NCBI RefSeq assembly: GCF_031143425.1
Contig: NW_027150014.1
Location: 62,001 to 126,000 of the forward strand
DNA: 64,000 nt
Source: Pleurodeles waltl
Lineage: Eukaryota > Chordata > Amphibia > Caudata > Salamandridae
Direction: 5' to 3'
This document shows positions 50,598 to 62,088 of the stretch, one piece after another. Below the pieces are notes generated by a model that did no database searches, had not been told where the DNA came from, and was given only the letters and a program-made list of their open reading frames with translations. Within the stretch, counting starts at the first letter, position 1. Every line of letters starts with the position of its first letter. Made by a program: the position numbers and the translations under genes.

Positions 50598-51747
50598 GTG
50601 ACTTGCGGGGCTCGGACCAGGTTCTGTTACCCAGAATCCTTTGCAAACCTCAAAATTTGGCTAAAAAAAACACATGTTCCTCACATTTCTGTGGCAGAAA
50701 GTTCTGGAATCTGAGAGGAGCTACAAATTTCCTTCTACCCAGCGTTCCCCCAAGTCTCCCGATAAAAATGTTACCTCACTTGCGTGGGTAGGCCTAGCGC
50801 CGGCGACAGGAAACACCCCAAAGCGCAACGTGGACACATCCTAAATTTTGGAAAAAAACAGAGGTGTTTTTTGCGAAGTGCCTACCTGTAGATTTTGGCC
50901 TCTAGCTCAGCCGGCACCTAGGGAAACCTACCAAACCTGTGCATTTCTGAAAACTAGAGACCAAGGGGAATCCAAGGAGGGGTGACTTGCGGGGCTCGGA
51001 CCAGGTTCTGTTACCCAGAATCCTTTGCAAACCTCATAATTTGGCTAAAAAAACACATGTTCCTCACATTTCTGTGGCAGAAAGTTCTGGAATCTGAGAG
51101 GAGCTACAAATTTCCTTCCACCCAGCGTTCCCCCAAGTCTCCCGATAAAAATGATACCTCACTTGCGTGGGTAGGCCTAGCGCCGGCGACAGGAAACACC
51201 CCAAAGCGCAACGTGGACACATCCTAAATTTTGGAAAAAAACAGAGGTGTTTTTTGCGAAGTGCCTACCTGTAGATTTTGGCCTCTAGCTCAGCCGGCAC
51301 CTAGGGAAACCTACCAAACCTGTGCATTTCTGAAAACTAGAGACCAAGGGGAATCCAAGGAGGGGTGACTTGCGGGGTTCGGACCAGGTTCTGTTACCCA
51401 GAATCCTTTGCAAACCTCAAAATTTGGCTAAAAAAACACATGTTCCTCACATTTCTGTGGCAGAAAGTTCTGGAATCTGAGAGGAGCTACAAATTTCCTT
51501 CCACCCAGCGTTCCCCCAAGTCTCCCGATAAAAATGATACCTCACTTGCGTGGGTAGGCCTAGCGCCGGCGACAGACAACACCCCAAAGCGCAACGTGGA
51601 CACATCCTAAATTTTGGAAAAAAACAGAGGTGTTTTTTGCGAAGTGCCTACCTGTAGACTTTGGCCTCTAGCTCAGCCGGCACCTAGGGAAACCTACCAA
51701 ACCTGTGCATTTCTGAAAACTAGAGACCTAGGGGAATCCAAGGAAGG

Positions 51748-54044
51748 GTGACTTGCGGGGCTCGGACCAGGTTCTGTTACCCAGAATCCTTTGCAAACCT
51801 CAAAATTTGGCTAAAAAAACACATGTTCCTCACATTTCTGTGGCAGAAAGTTCTGGAATCTGAGAGGAGCTACAAATTTCCTTCCACCCAGCGTTCCCCC
51901 AAGTCTCCCGATAAAAATGATACCTCACTTGCGTGGGTAGGCCTAGCGCCGGCGACAGGAAACACCCCAAAGCGCAACGTGGACACATCCTAAATTTTGG
52001 AAAAAACAGAGGTGTTTCTTGCGAAGTGCCTACCTGTAGATTTTGGCCTCTAGCTCAGCCGGCACCTAGGGAAACCTACCAAACCTGTGCATTTCTGAAA
52101 ACTAGAGACCTAGGGGAATCCAAGGAGGGGTGACTTGCGGGGCTCGGACCAGGTTCTGTTACCCAGAATCCTTTGCAAACCTCAAAATTTGGCTAAAAAA
52201 GCACATGTTCCTCACATTTCTGTGGCAGAAAGTTCTGGAATCTGAGAGGAGCTACAAATTTCCTTCCACCCAGCGTTCCCCCAAGTCTCCCGATAAAAAT
52301 GATACCTCACTTGCGTGGGTAGGCCTAGCGCCGGCGACAGGAAACACCCCAAAGCGCAACGTGGACACATCCTAAATTTTGGAAAAAAACAGAGGTGTTT
52401 TTTGCGAAGTGGCTACCTGTAGATTTTGGCCTCTAGCACAGCCGGCACCTAGGGAAACCTACCAAACCTGTGCATTTCTGAACACTAGAGACCTAGGGGA
52501 ATCCAAGGAGGGGTGACTTGCGGGGCTCGGACCAGGTTCTGTTACCCAGAATCCTTTGCAAACCTCAAAATTTGGCTAAAAAAACACATGTTCCTCACAT
52601 TTCTGTGGCAGAAAGTTCTGGAATCTGAGAGGAGCTACAAATTTCCTTCCACCCAGCGTTCCCCCAAGTCTCCCGATAAAAATGATACCTCACTTGCGTG
52701 GGTAGGCCTAGCGCCGGCGACAGGAAACACCCCAAAGCGCAACGTGGACACATCCTAAATTTTGGAAAAAAACAGAGGTGTTTCTTGCGAAGTGCCTACC
52801 TGTAGATTTTGGCCTCTAGCTCAGCCGGCACCTAGGGAAACCTACCAAACCTGTGCATTTCTGAAAACTAGAGACCTAGGGGAATCCAAGGAGGGGTGAC
52901 TTGCGGGGCTCGGACCAGGTTCTGTTACCCAGAATCCTTTGCAAACCTCAAAATTTGGCTAAAAAAACACATGTTCCTCACATTTCTGTGGCAGAAAGTT
53001 CTGGAATCTGAGAGGAGCTACAAATTTCCTTCCACCCAGCGTTCCCCCAAGTCTCCCGATAAAAATGATACCTCACTTGCGTGGGTAGGCCTAGCGCCGG
53101 CGACAGGAAACACCCCAAAGCGCAACGTGGACACATCCTAAATTTTGGAAAAAAACAGAGGTGTTTTTTGTGAAGTGCCTACCTGTAGATTTTGGCCTCT
53201 AGCACAGCCGGCACCTAGGGAACCCTACCAAACCTGTGCATTTCTGAACACTAGAGACCTAGGGGAATCCAAGGAGGGGTGACTTGCGGGGCTCGGACCA
53301 GGTTCTGTTACCCAGAATCCTTTGCAAACCTCAAAATTTGGCTAAAAAAACACATGTTCCTCACATTTCTGTGGCAGAAAGTTCTGGAATCTGAGAGGAG
53401 CTACAAATTTCCTTCCACCCAGCGTTCCCCCAAGTCTCCCGATAAAAATGATACCTCACTTGCGTGGGTAGGCCTAGCGCCGGCGACAGGAAACACCCCA
53501 AAGCGCAACGTTGACACATCCTAAATTTTGGAAAAAAACAGAGGTGTTTTTTGCGAAGTGCCTACCCGTAGATTTTGGCCTCTAGCTCAGCCGGCACCTA
53601 GGGAAACCTACCAAACCTGTGCATTTCTGAAAACTAGAGACCTAGGGGAATCCAAGGAGGGGTGACTTGCGGGGCTCGGACCAGGTTCTGTTACCCAGAA
53701 TCCTTTGCAAACCTCAAAATTTGGCTAAAAAAACACATGTTCCTCACATTTCTGTGGCAGAAAGTTCTGGAATCTGAGAGGAGCTACAAATTTCCTTCCA
53801 CCCAGCGTTCCCCCAAGTCTCCCGATAAAAATGATACCTCACTTGCGTGGGTAGGCCTAGCGCCGGCGACAGGAAACACCCCAAAGCGCAACGTGGACAC
53901 ATCCTAAATTTTGGAAAAAAACAGAGGTGTTTTTTGCGAAGTGCCTACCTGTAGATTTTGGCCTCTAGCTCAGCCGGCACCTAGGGAAACCTACCAAACC
54001 TGTGCATTTCTGAAAACTAGAGACCTAGGGGAATCCAAGGAGGG
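51748..54044. repeat. Six-unit block, copy 2
   Basis: It repeats 47943-50238 ten units on, preceded in both cases by a D-type monomer with TAGACTTTGG. The CGTTGAC unit is full length here and has ACCCGTAG. The last unit is plain instead of TTTCTT, so the match ends there. The unit at 52130 has a private AAAAAAGCACATG. Confidence 0.87.
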
Positions 54045-54427
54045 GTGACTTGCGGGGCTCGGACCAGGTTCTGTTACCCAGAATCCTTTGCAAACCTCAA
54101 AATTTGGCTAAAAAAACACATGTTCCTCACATTTCTGTGGCAGAAAGTTCTGGAATCTGAGAGGAGCTACAAATTTCCTTCCACCCAGCGTTCCCCCAAG
54201 TCTCCCGATAAAAATGATACCTCACTTGCGTGGGTAGGCCTAGCGCCGGCGACAGGAAACACCCCAAAGCGCAACGTGGACACATCCTAAATTTTGGAAA
54301 AAAACAGAGGTGTTTTTTGCGAAGTGCCTACCTGTAGATTTTGGCCTCTAGCTCAGCCGGCACCTAGGGAAACCTACCAAACCTGTGCATTTCTGAAAAC
54401 TAGAGACCTAGGGGAATCCAAGGAGGG

Positions 54428-55960
54428 GTGACTTGCGGGGCTCGGACCAGGTTCTGTTACCCAGAATCCTTTGCAAACCTCAAAATTTGGCTAAAAAAAC
54501 ACATGTACCTCACATTTCTGTGGCAGAAAGTTCTGGAATCTGAGAGGAACTACAAATTTCCTTCCACCCAGTGTTCCCCCAAGTCTCTTGATAAAAATGA
54601 TACCTCACTTGCGTGGGTAGGCCTAGCGCCAGCGACAGGAAACACCCCAAAGCGCAACGTGGACACATCCTAAATTTTGGAAAAAAACAGAGGTGTTTTT
54701 TGCGAAGTGCCTACCTGTAGATTTTGGCCTCTAGCAGAGCCGGCACCTAGGGAAACCTACCAAACCTGTGCATTTCTGAACACTAGAGACCTAGGGGAAT
54801 CCAAGGAGGGGTGACTTGCGGGGCTCGGACCAGGTTCTGTTACCCAGAATCCTTTGCAAACCTCAAAATTTGGCTAAAAAAACACATGTTCCTCACATTT
54901 CTGTGGCAGAAAGTTCTGGAATCTGAGAGGAGCTACAAATTTCCTTCTACCCAGCGTTCCCCCAAGTCTCCCGATAAAAATGATACCTCACTTGCGTGGG
55001 TAGGCCTAGCGCCTGCGACAGGAAACACCCCAAAGCGCAACGTGGACACATCCTAAATTTTGGAAAAAAACAGAGGTGTTTTTTGCGAAGTGCCTACCTG
55101 TAGATTTTGGCCTCTAGCTCAGCCGGCACCTAGGGAAACCTACCAAACCTGTGCATTTCTGAAAACTAGAGACCTAGGGGAATCCAAGGAGGGGTGACTT
55201 GCGGGGCTCGGACCAGGTTCTGTTACCCAGAATCCTTTGCAAACCTCAAAATTTGGCTAAAAAAACACATGTACCTCACATTTCTGTGGCAGAAAGTTCT
55301 GGAATCTGAGAGGAACTACAAATTTCCTTCCACCCAGTGTTCCCCCAAGTCTCTTGATAAAAATGATACCTCACTTGCGTGGGTAGGCCTAGCGCCGGCG
55401 ACAGGAAACACCCCAAAGCGCAACGTGGACACAACCTAAATTTTGGAAAAAAACAGAGGTGTTTTTTGCGAAGTGCCTACCTGTAGATTTTGGCCTCTAG
55501 CAGAGCCGGCACCTAGGGAAACCTACCAAACCTGTGCATTTCTGAACACTAGAGACCTAGGGGAATTCAAGGAGGGGTGACTTGCGGGGCTCGGACCAGG
55601 TTCTGTTACCCAGAATCCTTTGCAAACCTCAAAATTTGGCTAAAAAAACACATGTTCCTCACATTTCTGTGGCAGAAAGTTCTGGAATCTGAGAGGAGCT
55701 ACAAATTTCCTTCTACCCAGCGTTCCCCCAAGTCTCCCGATAAAAATGATACCTCACTTGCGTGGGTAGGCCTAGCGCTGGGGACAGGAAACACCCCAAA
55801 GCGCAACGTGGACACATCCTAAATTTTGGAAAAAAAACAGAGGTGTTTTTTGCGAAGTGCCTACCCGTAGATTTTGGCCTCTAGCTCAGCCGGCACCTAG
55901 GGAAACCTACCAAACCTGTGCATGTCTCAAAACTAGAGAACTAGGGGAATCCAAGGAAGG
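54428..55960. repeat. Two-unit duplication of YNCL plus follower
   Basis: YNCL monomers at 54428 and 55194 are each followed by a CTTCTACCC monomer (54811 and 55577). Elsewhere YNCL copies are at least five units apart. Private changes are GCGCCAGCGAC at 54428, GCGCCTGCGAC at 54811, GACACAACC at 55194 and GCGCTGGGGAC at 55577, an unusual cluster of changes in the GC palindrome. Confidence 0.88.
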
Positions 55961-56726
55961 GTGACTTGCGGGGCTCGGACCAGGTTCTGTTACCCAGAAT
56001 CCTTTGCAAACCTCAAAATTTGGCTAAAAAAACACATGTTCCTCACATTTCTGTGGCAGAAAGTTCTGGAATCTGAGAGGAGCTACAAATTTCCTTCTAC
56101 CCAGCGTTCCCCCAAGTCTCCCGATAAAAATGATACCTCACTTGCGTGGGTAGGCCTAGCGCCGGCGACAGGAAACACCCCAAAGCGCAACGTGGACACA
56201 TCCTAAATTTTGGAAAAAAACAGAGGTGTTTTTTGCGAAGTGCCTACCTGTAGATTTTGGCCTCTAGCTCAGCCGGCACCTAGGGAAACCTACCAAACCT
56301 GTGCATTTCTGAAAACTAGAGACCAAGGGGAATCCAAGGAGGGGTGACTTGCGGGGCTCGGACCAGGTTCTGTTACCCAGAATCCTTTGCAAACCTCAAA
56401 ATTTGGCTAAAAAAACACATGTTCCTCACATTTCTGTGGCAGAAAGTTCTGGAATCTGAGAGGAGCTACAAATTTCCTTCCACCCAGCGTTCCCCCAAGT
56501 CTCCCGATAAAAATGATACCTCACTTGCGTGGGTAGGCCTAGCGCCGGCGACAGGAAACACCCCAAAGCGCAACGTGGACACATCCTAAATTTTGGAAAA
56601 AAACAGAGGTGTTTTTTGCGAAGTGCCTACCTGTAGATTTTGGCCTCTAGCTCAGCCGGCACCTAGGGAAACCTACCAAACCTGTGCATTTCTGAAAACT
56701 AGAGACCAAGGGGAATCCAAGGAGAG

Positions 56727-58641
56727 GTGACTTGCGGGGTTCGGACCAGGTTCTGTTACCCAGAATCCTTTGCAAACCTCAAAATTTGGCTAAAAAAACA
56801 CATGTTCCTCACATTTCTGTGGCAGAAAGTTCTGGAATCTGAGAGGAGCTACAAATTTCCTTCCACCCAGCGTTCCCCCAAGTCTCCCGATAAAAATGAT
56901 ACCTCACTTGCGTGGGTAGGCCTAGCGCCGGCGACAGGAAACACCCCAAAGCGCAACGTGGACACATCCTAAATTTTGGAAAAAAACAGAGGTGTTTTTT
57001 GCGAAGTGCCTACCCGTAGATTTTGGCCTCTAGCTCAGCCGGCACCTAGGGAAACCTACCAAACCTGTGCATTTCTGAAAACTAGAGACCTAGGGGAATC
57101 CAAGGAGGGGTGACTTGCGGGGCTTGGACCAGGTTTTGTTACCCAGAATCCTTTGCAAACCTCAAAATTTGGCTAAAAAAACACATGTTAATCACATTTC
57201 TGTGGCAGAAAGTTCTGGAATCTGAGAGGAGCTACAAATTTCCTTCCACCCAGCGTTCCCCCAAGTCTCCCGATAAAAATGATACCTCACTTGCGTGGGT
57301 AGGCCTAGCGCCGGCGACAGGAAACACCCCAAAGCGCAACGTGGACACATCCTAAATTTTGGAAAAAAACAGAGGTGTTTTTTGCGAAGTGCCTACCTGT
57401 AGATTTTGGCCTCTAGCTCAGCCGGCACCTAGGGAAACCTACCAAACCTGTGCATTTCTGAAAACTAGAGACCTAGGGGAATCCAAGGAGGGGTGACTTG
57501 CGGGGATCGGACCAGGTTCTGTTACCCAGAATCCTTTGCAAACCTCAAAATTTGGCTAAAAAAACACATGTCCCTCAGGTTTCTGTGGCAGAAAGTTCTG
57601 GAATCTGAGAGGAGCTACAAATTTCCTTACACCCAGCGTTCCCCCAAGTCTCCCGATAAAAATGATACCTCACTTGCGTCGGTAGGCTTAGCGCCGGCGA
57701 CAGGAAACACCCCAAAGCGCAACGTGGACACATCCTAAATTTTGATAAAAAACAGAGGTGTTTTTTGCGAAGTGCCTACCTGTAGATTTTGGCCTCTAGC
57801 TCAGCCGGCACCTAGGGAAACCTACCAAACCTGTGCATTTCTGAAAACTAGAGACCTAGGGGAATCCAAGGAGGGGTGACTTGCGGGGCTCGGACCAGGT
57901 TCTGTTACCCAGAATCCTTTGCAAACCTCAAAATTTGTCTAAAAAAACACAAGTTCCTCACATTTCTGTGGCAGAAAGTTCTGGAATCTGAGAGGAGCTA
58001 CAAATTTCCTTCCACCCAGCGTTCCCCCAAGTCTCCCGATAAAAATGATACCTCACTTGCATGGGTAGGCCTAGCGCCGGCGACAGACAACACCCCAAAG
58101 CGCAACGTGGACACATCCTAAATTTTGGAAAAAAATAGAGGTGTTTTTTGCGAAGTGCCTACCTCTAGACTTTGGCCTCTAGCTCAGCCGGCACCTAGGG
58201 AAACCTACCAAACCTGTGCATTTCTGAAAACTAGAGACCTAGGGGAATCCAAGGAGGGGTGACTTGCGGGGCTCGGACCAGGTTCTGTTACCCAGAATCC
58301 TTTGCAAACCTCAAAATTTGGCTAAAAAAACACATGTTCCTCACATTTCTGTGGCAGAAAGTTCTGGAATCTGAGAGGAGCTACAAATTTCCTTCCACCC
58401 AGCGTTCCCCCAAGTCTCCCGATAAAAATGATACCTCACTTGCGTGGGTAGGCCTAGCGCCGGCGACAGGAAACACCCCAAAGCGCAACGTGGACACATC
58501 CTAAATTTTGGAAAAAAACAGAGGTGTTTTTTGCGAAGTGCCTACCTGTAGATTTTGGCCTCTAGCTCAGCCGGCACCTAGGGAAACCTACCAAACCTGT
58601 GCATTTCTGAAAACTAGAGACCTAGGGGAATCCAAGGAGGG
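56727..58641. repeat. Right-end five-unit block, copy 1
   Basis: Order: GGGTTCGG unit preceded by AAGGAGAGGTG; W-LI unit; a GGATCGG unit with CCCTCAGGTTTC, TTACACCC and GCGTCGGTAGGCTTAG; a unit with TTTGTCTAAAAAAAC, ACACAAGTTCC and GCATGGG; and a plain unit. The same five units, with all of these marks, recur from 62089. The third and fourth are relatives of the dimer at 13856. Confidence 0.95.
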
Positions 58642-59024
58642 GTGACTTGCGGGGCTCGGACCAGGTTCTGTTACCCAGAATCCTTTGCAAACCTCAAAAT
58701 TTGGCTAAAAAAACACATGTTCCTCACATTTCTGTGGCAGAAAGTTCTGGAATCTGAGAGGAGCTACAAATTTCCTTCCACCCAGCGTTCCCCCAAGTCT
58801 CCCGATAAAAATGATACCTCACTTGCGTGGGTAGGCCTAGCGCCGGCGACAGGAAACACCCCAAAGCGCAACGTGGACACATCCTAAATTTTGGAAAAAA
58901 ACAGAGGTGTTTTTTGCGAAGTGCCTACCTGTAGATTTTGGCCTCTAGCACAGCCGGCACCTAGGGAAACCTACCAAACCTGTGCATTTCTGAACACTAG
59001 AGACCTAGGGGAATCCAAGGAGGG

Positions 59025-60556
59025 GTTACTTGCGGGGCTCGGACCAGGTTCTGTTACCCAGAATCCTTTGCAAACCTCAAAATTTGGCTAAAAAAACACA
59101 TGTTCCTCACATTTCTGTGGCAGAAAGTTCTGGAATCTGAGAGGAGCTACAAATTTCCTTCCACCCAGTGTTCCCCCAAGTCTCCCGATAAAAATGATAC
59201 CTCACTTGCGTGGGTAGGCCTAGCGCCGGCGACAGGAAACACCCCAAAGCGCAACGTTGACACATCCTAAATTTTGGAAAAAAACAGAGGTGTTTTTTGC
59301 GAAGTGCCTACCCGTAGATTTTGACCTCTAGCTCAGCCGGCACCTACGGTAACCTACCAAACCTGTGCATTTCTGAAAACTAGAGACCTAGGGGAATCCA
59401 AGGAGGGGTGACTTGCGGGGCTCGGACCAGGTTCTGTTACCCAGAATCCTTTGCAAACCTCAAAATTTGGCTAAAAAAACACATGATCCTCACATTTCTG
59501 TGGCAGAAAGTTCTGGAATCTGAGAGGAGCTACAAATTTCCTTCCACCCAGCGTTCCCCCAAGTCTCCCGATAAAAATGATACCTCACTTGCGTGGGTAG
59601 GCCTAGCGCCGGCGACAGGAAACACCCCAAAGCGCAACGTGGACACATCCTAAATTTTGGAAAAAAACAGAGGTGTTTTTTGCGAAGTGCCTACCTGTAG
59701 ATTTTGGCCTCTAGCACAGCCGGCACCTAGGGAAACCTACCAAACCTGTGCATTTCTGAACACTAGAGACCTAGGGGAATCCAAGGAGGGGTTACTTGCG
59801 GGGCTCGGACCAGGTTCTGTTACCCAGAATCCTTTGCAAACCTCAAAATTTGGCTAAAAAAACACATGTTCCTCACATTTCTGTGGCAGAAAGTTCTGGA
59901 ATCTGAGAGGAGCTACAAATTTCCTTCCACCCAGTGTTCCCCCAAGTCTCCCGATAAAAATGATACCTCACTTGCGTGGGTAGGCCTAGCGCCGGCGACA
60001 GGAAACACCCCAAAGCGCAACGTTGACACATCCTAAATTTTGGAAAAAAACAGAGGTGTTTTTTGCGAAGTGCCTACCCGTAGATTTTGGCCTCTAGCTC
60101 AGCCGGCACCTAGGGTAACCTACCAAACCTGTGCATTTCTGAAAACTAGAGACCTAGGGGAATCCAAGGAGGGGTGACTTGCGGGGCTCGGACCAGGTTC
60201 TGTTACCCAGAATCCTTTGCAAACCTCAAAATTTGGCTAAAAAAACACATGTTCCTCACATTTCTGTGGCAGAAAGTTCTGGAATCTGAGAGGAGCTACA
60301 AATTTCCTTCCACCCAGCGTTCCCCCAAGTCTCCCGATAAAAATGATACCTCACTTGCGTGGGTAGGCCTAGCGCCGGCGACAGGAAACACCCCAAAGCG
60401 CAACGTGGACACATCCTAAATTTTGGAAAAAAACAGAGGTGTTTCTTGCGAAGTGCCTACCTGTAGATTTTGGCCTCTAGCTCAGCCGGCACCTAGGGAA
60501 ACCTACCAAACCTGTGCATTTCTGAAAACTAGAGACCTAGGGGAATCCAAGGAGGG
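59025..60556. repeat. 766-bp dimers with GTTAC phase mark
   Basis: The monomers at 59025 and 59791 share GGGGTTACTTGC (the usual GTGAC start is lost), CCCAGTGTTCC, CGTTGAC, ACCCGTAG and a GGTAACC change before the next unit. Each is followed by a near-plain unit. A third related copy at 60940 has the last four marks but keeps GTGAC and adds CTTTGAAAACC. A preceding tail with GCACAGCCGG and CTGAACACTAG is common to all three. Confidence 0.92.
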
Positions 60557-61322
60557 GTGACTTGCGGGGCTCGGACCAGGTTCTGTTACCCAGAATCCTT
60601 TGCAAACCTCAAAATTTGGCTAAAAAAACACATGTTCCTCACATTTCTGTGGCAGAATGTTCTGGAATCTGAGAGGAGCTACAAATTTCCTTCCACCCAG
60701 CGTTCCCCCAAGTCTCCCGATAAAAATGATACCTCACTTGCGTGGGTAGGCCTAGCGCCGGCGACAGGAAACACCCCAAAGCGCAACGTGGACACATCCT
60801 AAATTTTGGAAAAAAACAGAGGTGTTTTTTGCGAAGTGCCTACCTGTAGATTTTGGCCTCTAGCACAGCCGGCACCTAGGGAAACCTACCAAACCTGTGC
60901 ATTTCTGAACACTAGAGACCTAGGGGAATCCAAGGAGGGGTGACTTGCGGGGCTCGGACCAGGTTCTGTTACCCAGAATCCTTTGAAAACCTCAAAATTT
61001 GGCTAAAAAAACACATGTTCCTCACATTTCTGTGGCAGAAAGTTCTGGAATCTGAGAGGAGCTACAAATTTCCTTCCACCCAGTGTTCCCCCAAGTCTCC
61101 CGATAAAAATGATACCTCACTTGCGTGGGTAGGCCTAGCGCCGGCGACAGGAAACACCCCAAAGCGCAACGTTGACACATCCTAAATTTTGGAAAAAAAC
61201 AGAGGTGTTTTTTGCGAAGTGCCTACCCGTAGATTTTGGCCTCTAGCTCAGCCGGCACCTAGGGTAACCTACCAAACCTGTGCATTTCTGAAAACTAGAG
61301 ACCTAGGGGAATCCAAGGAGGG

Positions 61323-61705
61323 GTGACTTGCGGGGCTCGGACCAGGTTCTGTTACCCAGAATCCTTTGCAAACCTCAAAATTTGGCTAAAAAAACACATG
61401 TTCCTCACATTTCTGTGGCAGAAAGTTCTGGAATCTGAGAGGAGCTACAAATTTCCTTCCACCCAGCGTTCCCCCAAGTCTCCCGATAAAAATGATACCT
61501 CACTTGCATGGGTAGGCCTAGCGCCGGCGACAGACAACACCCCAAAGCGCAACGTGGACACATCCTAAATTTTGGAAAAAAATAGAGGTGTTTTTTGCGA
61601 AGTGCCTACCTCTAGACTTTGGCCTCTAGCTCAGCCGGCACCTAGGGAAACCTACCAAACCTGTGCATTTCTGAAAACTAGAGAACTAGGGGAATCCAAG
61701 GAGGG
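61323..61705. repeat. Mosaic monomer: plain left, D-type right
   Basis: The left half is plain (TTTGGCTAAAAAAAC, ACACATGTTCC). The right half carries GCATGGG, GACAGACAAC, AAAAATAGAGG and ACCTCTAGACTTTGG, the marks of 57876 and 63238. The switch lies between the first A7 tract and the GCATGGG site. Confidence 0.87.
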
Positions 61706-62088
61706 GTGACTTGCGGGGCTCGGACCAGGTTCTGTTACCCAGAATCCTTTGCAAACCTCAAAATTTGGCTAAAAAAACACATGTTCCTCACATTTCTGTG
61801 GCAGAAAGTTCTGGAATCTGAGAGGAGCTACAAATTTCCTTCCACCCAGCGTTCCCCCAAGTCTCCCGATAAAAATGATACCTCACTTGCGTGGGTAGGC
61901 CTAGCGCCGGCGACAGGAAACACCCCAAAGCGCAACGTGGACACATCCTAAATTTTGGAAAAAAACAGAGGTGTTTTTTGCGAAGTGCCTACCTGTAGAT
62001 TTTGGCCTCTAGCTCAGCCGGCACCTAGGGAAACCTACCAAACCTGTGCATTTCTGAAAACTAGAGACCAAGGGGAATCCAAGGAGAG

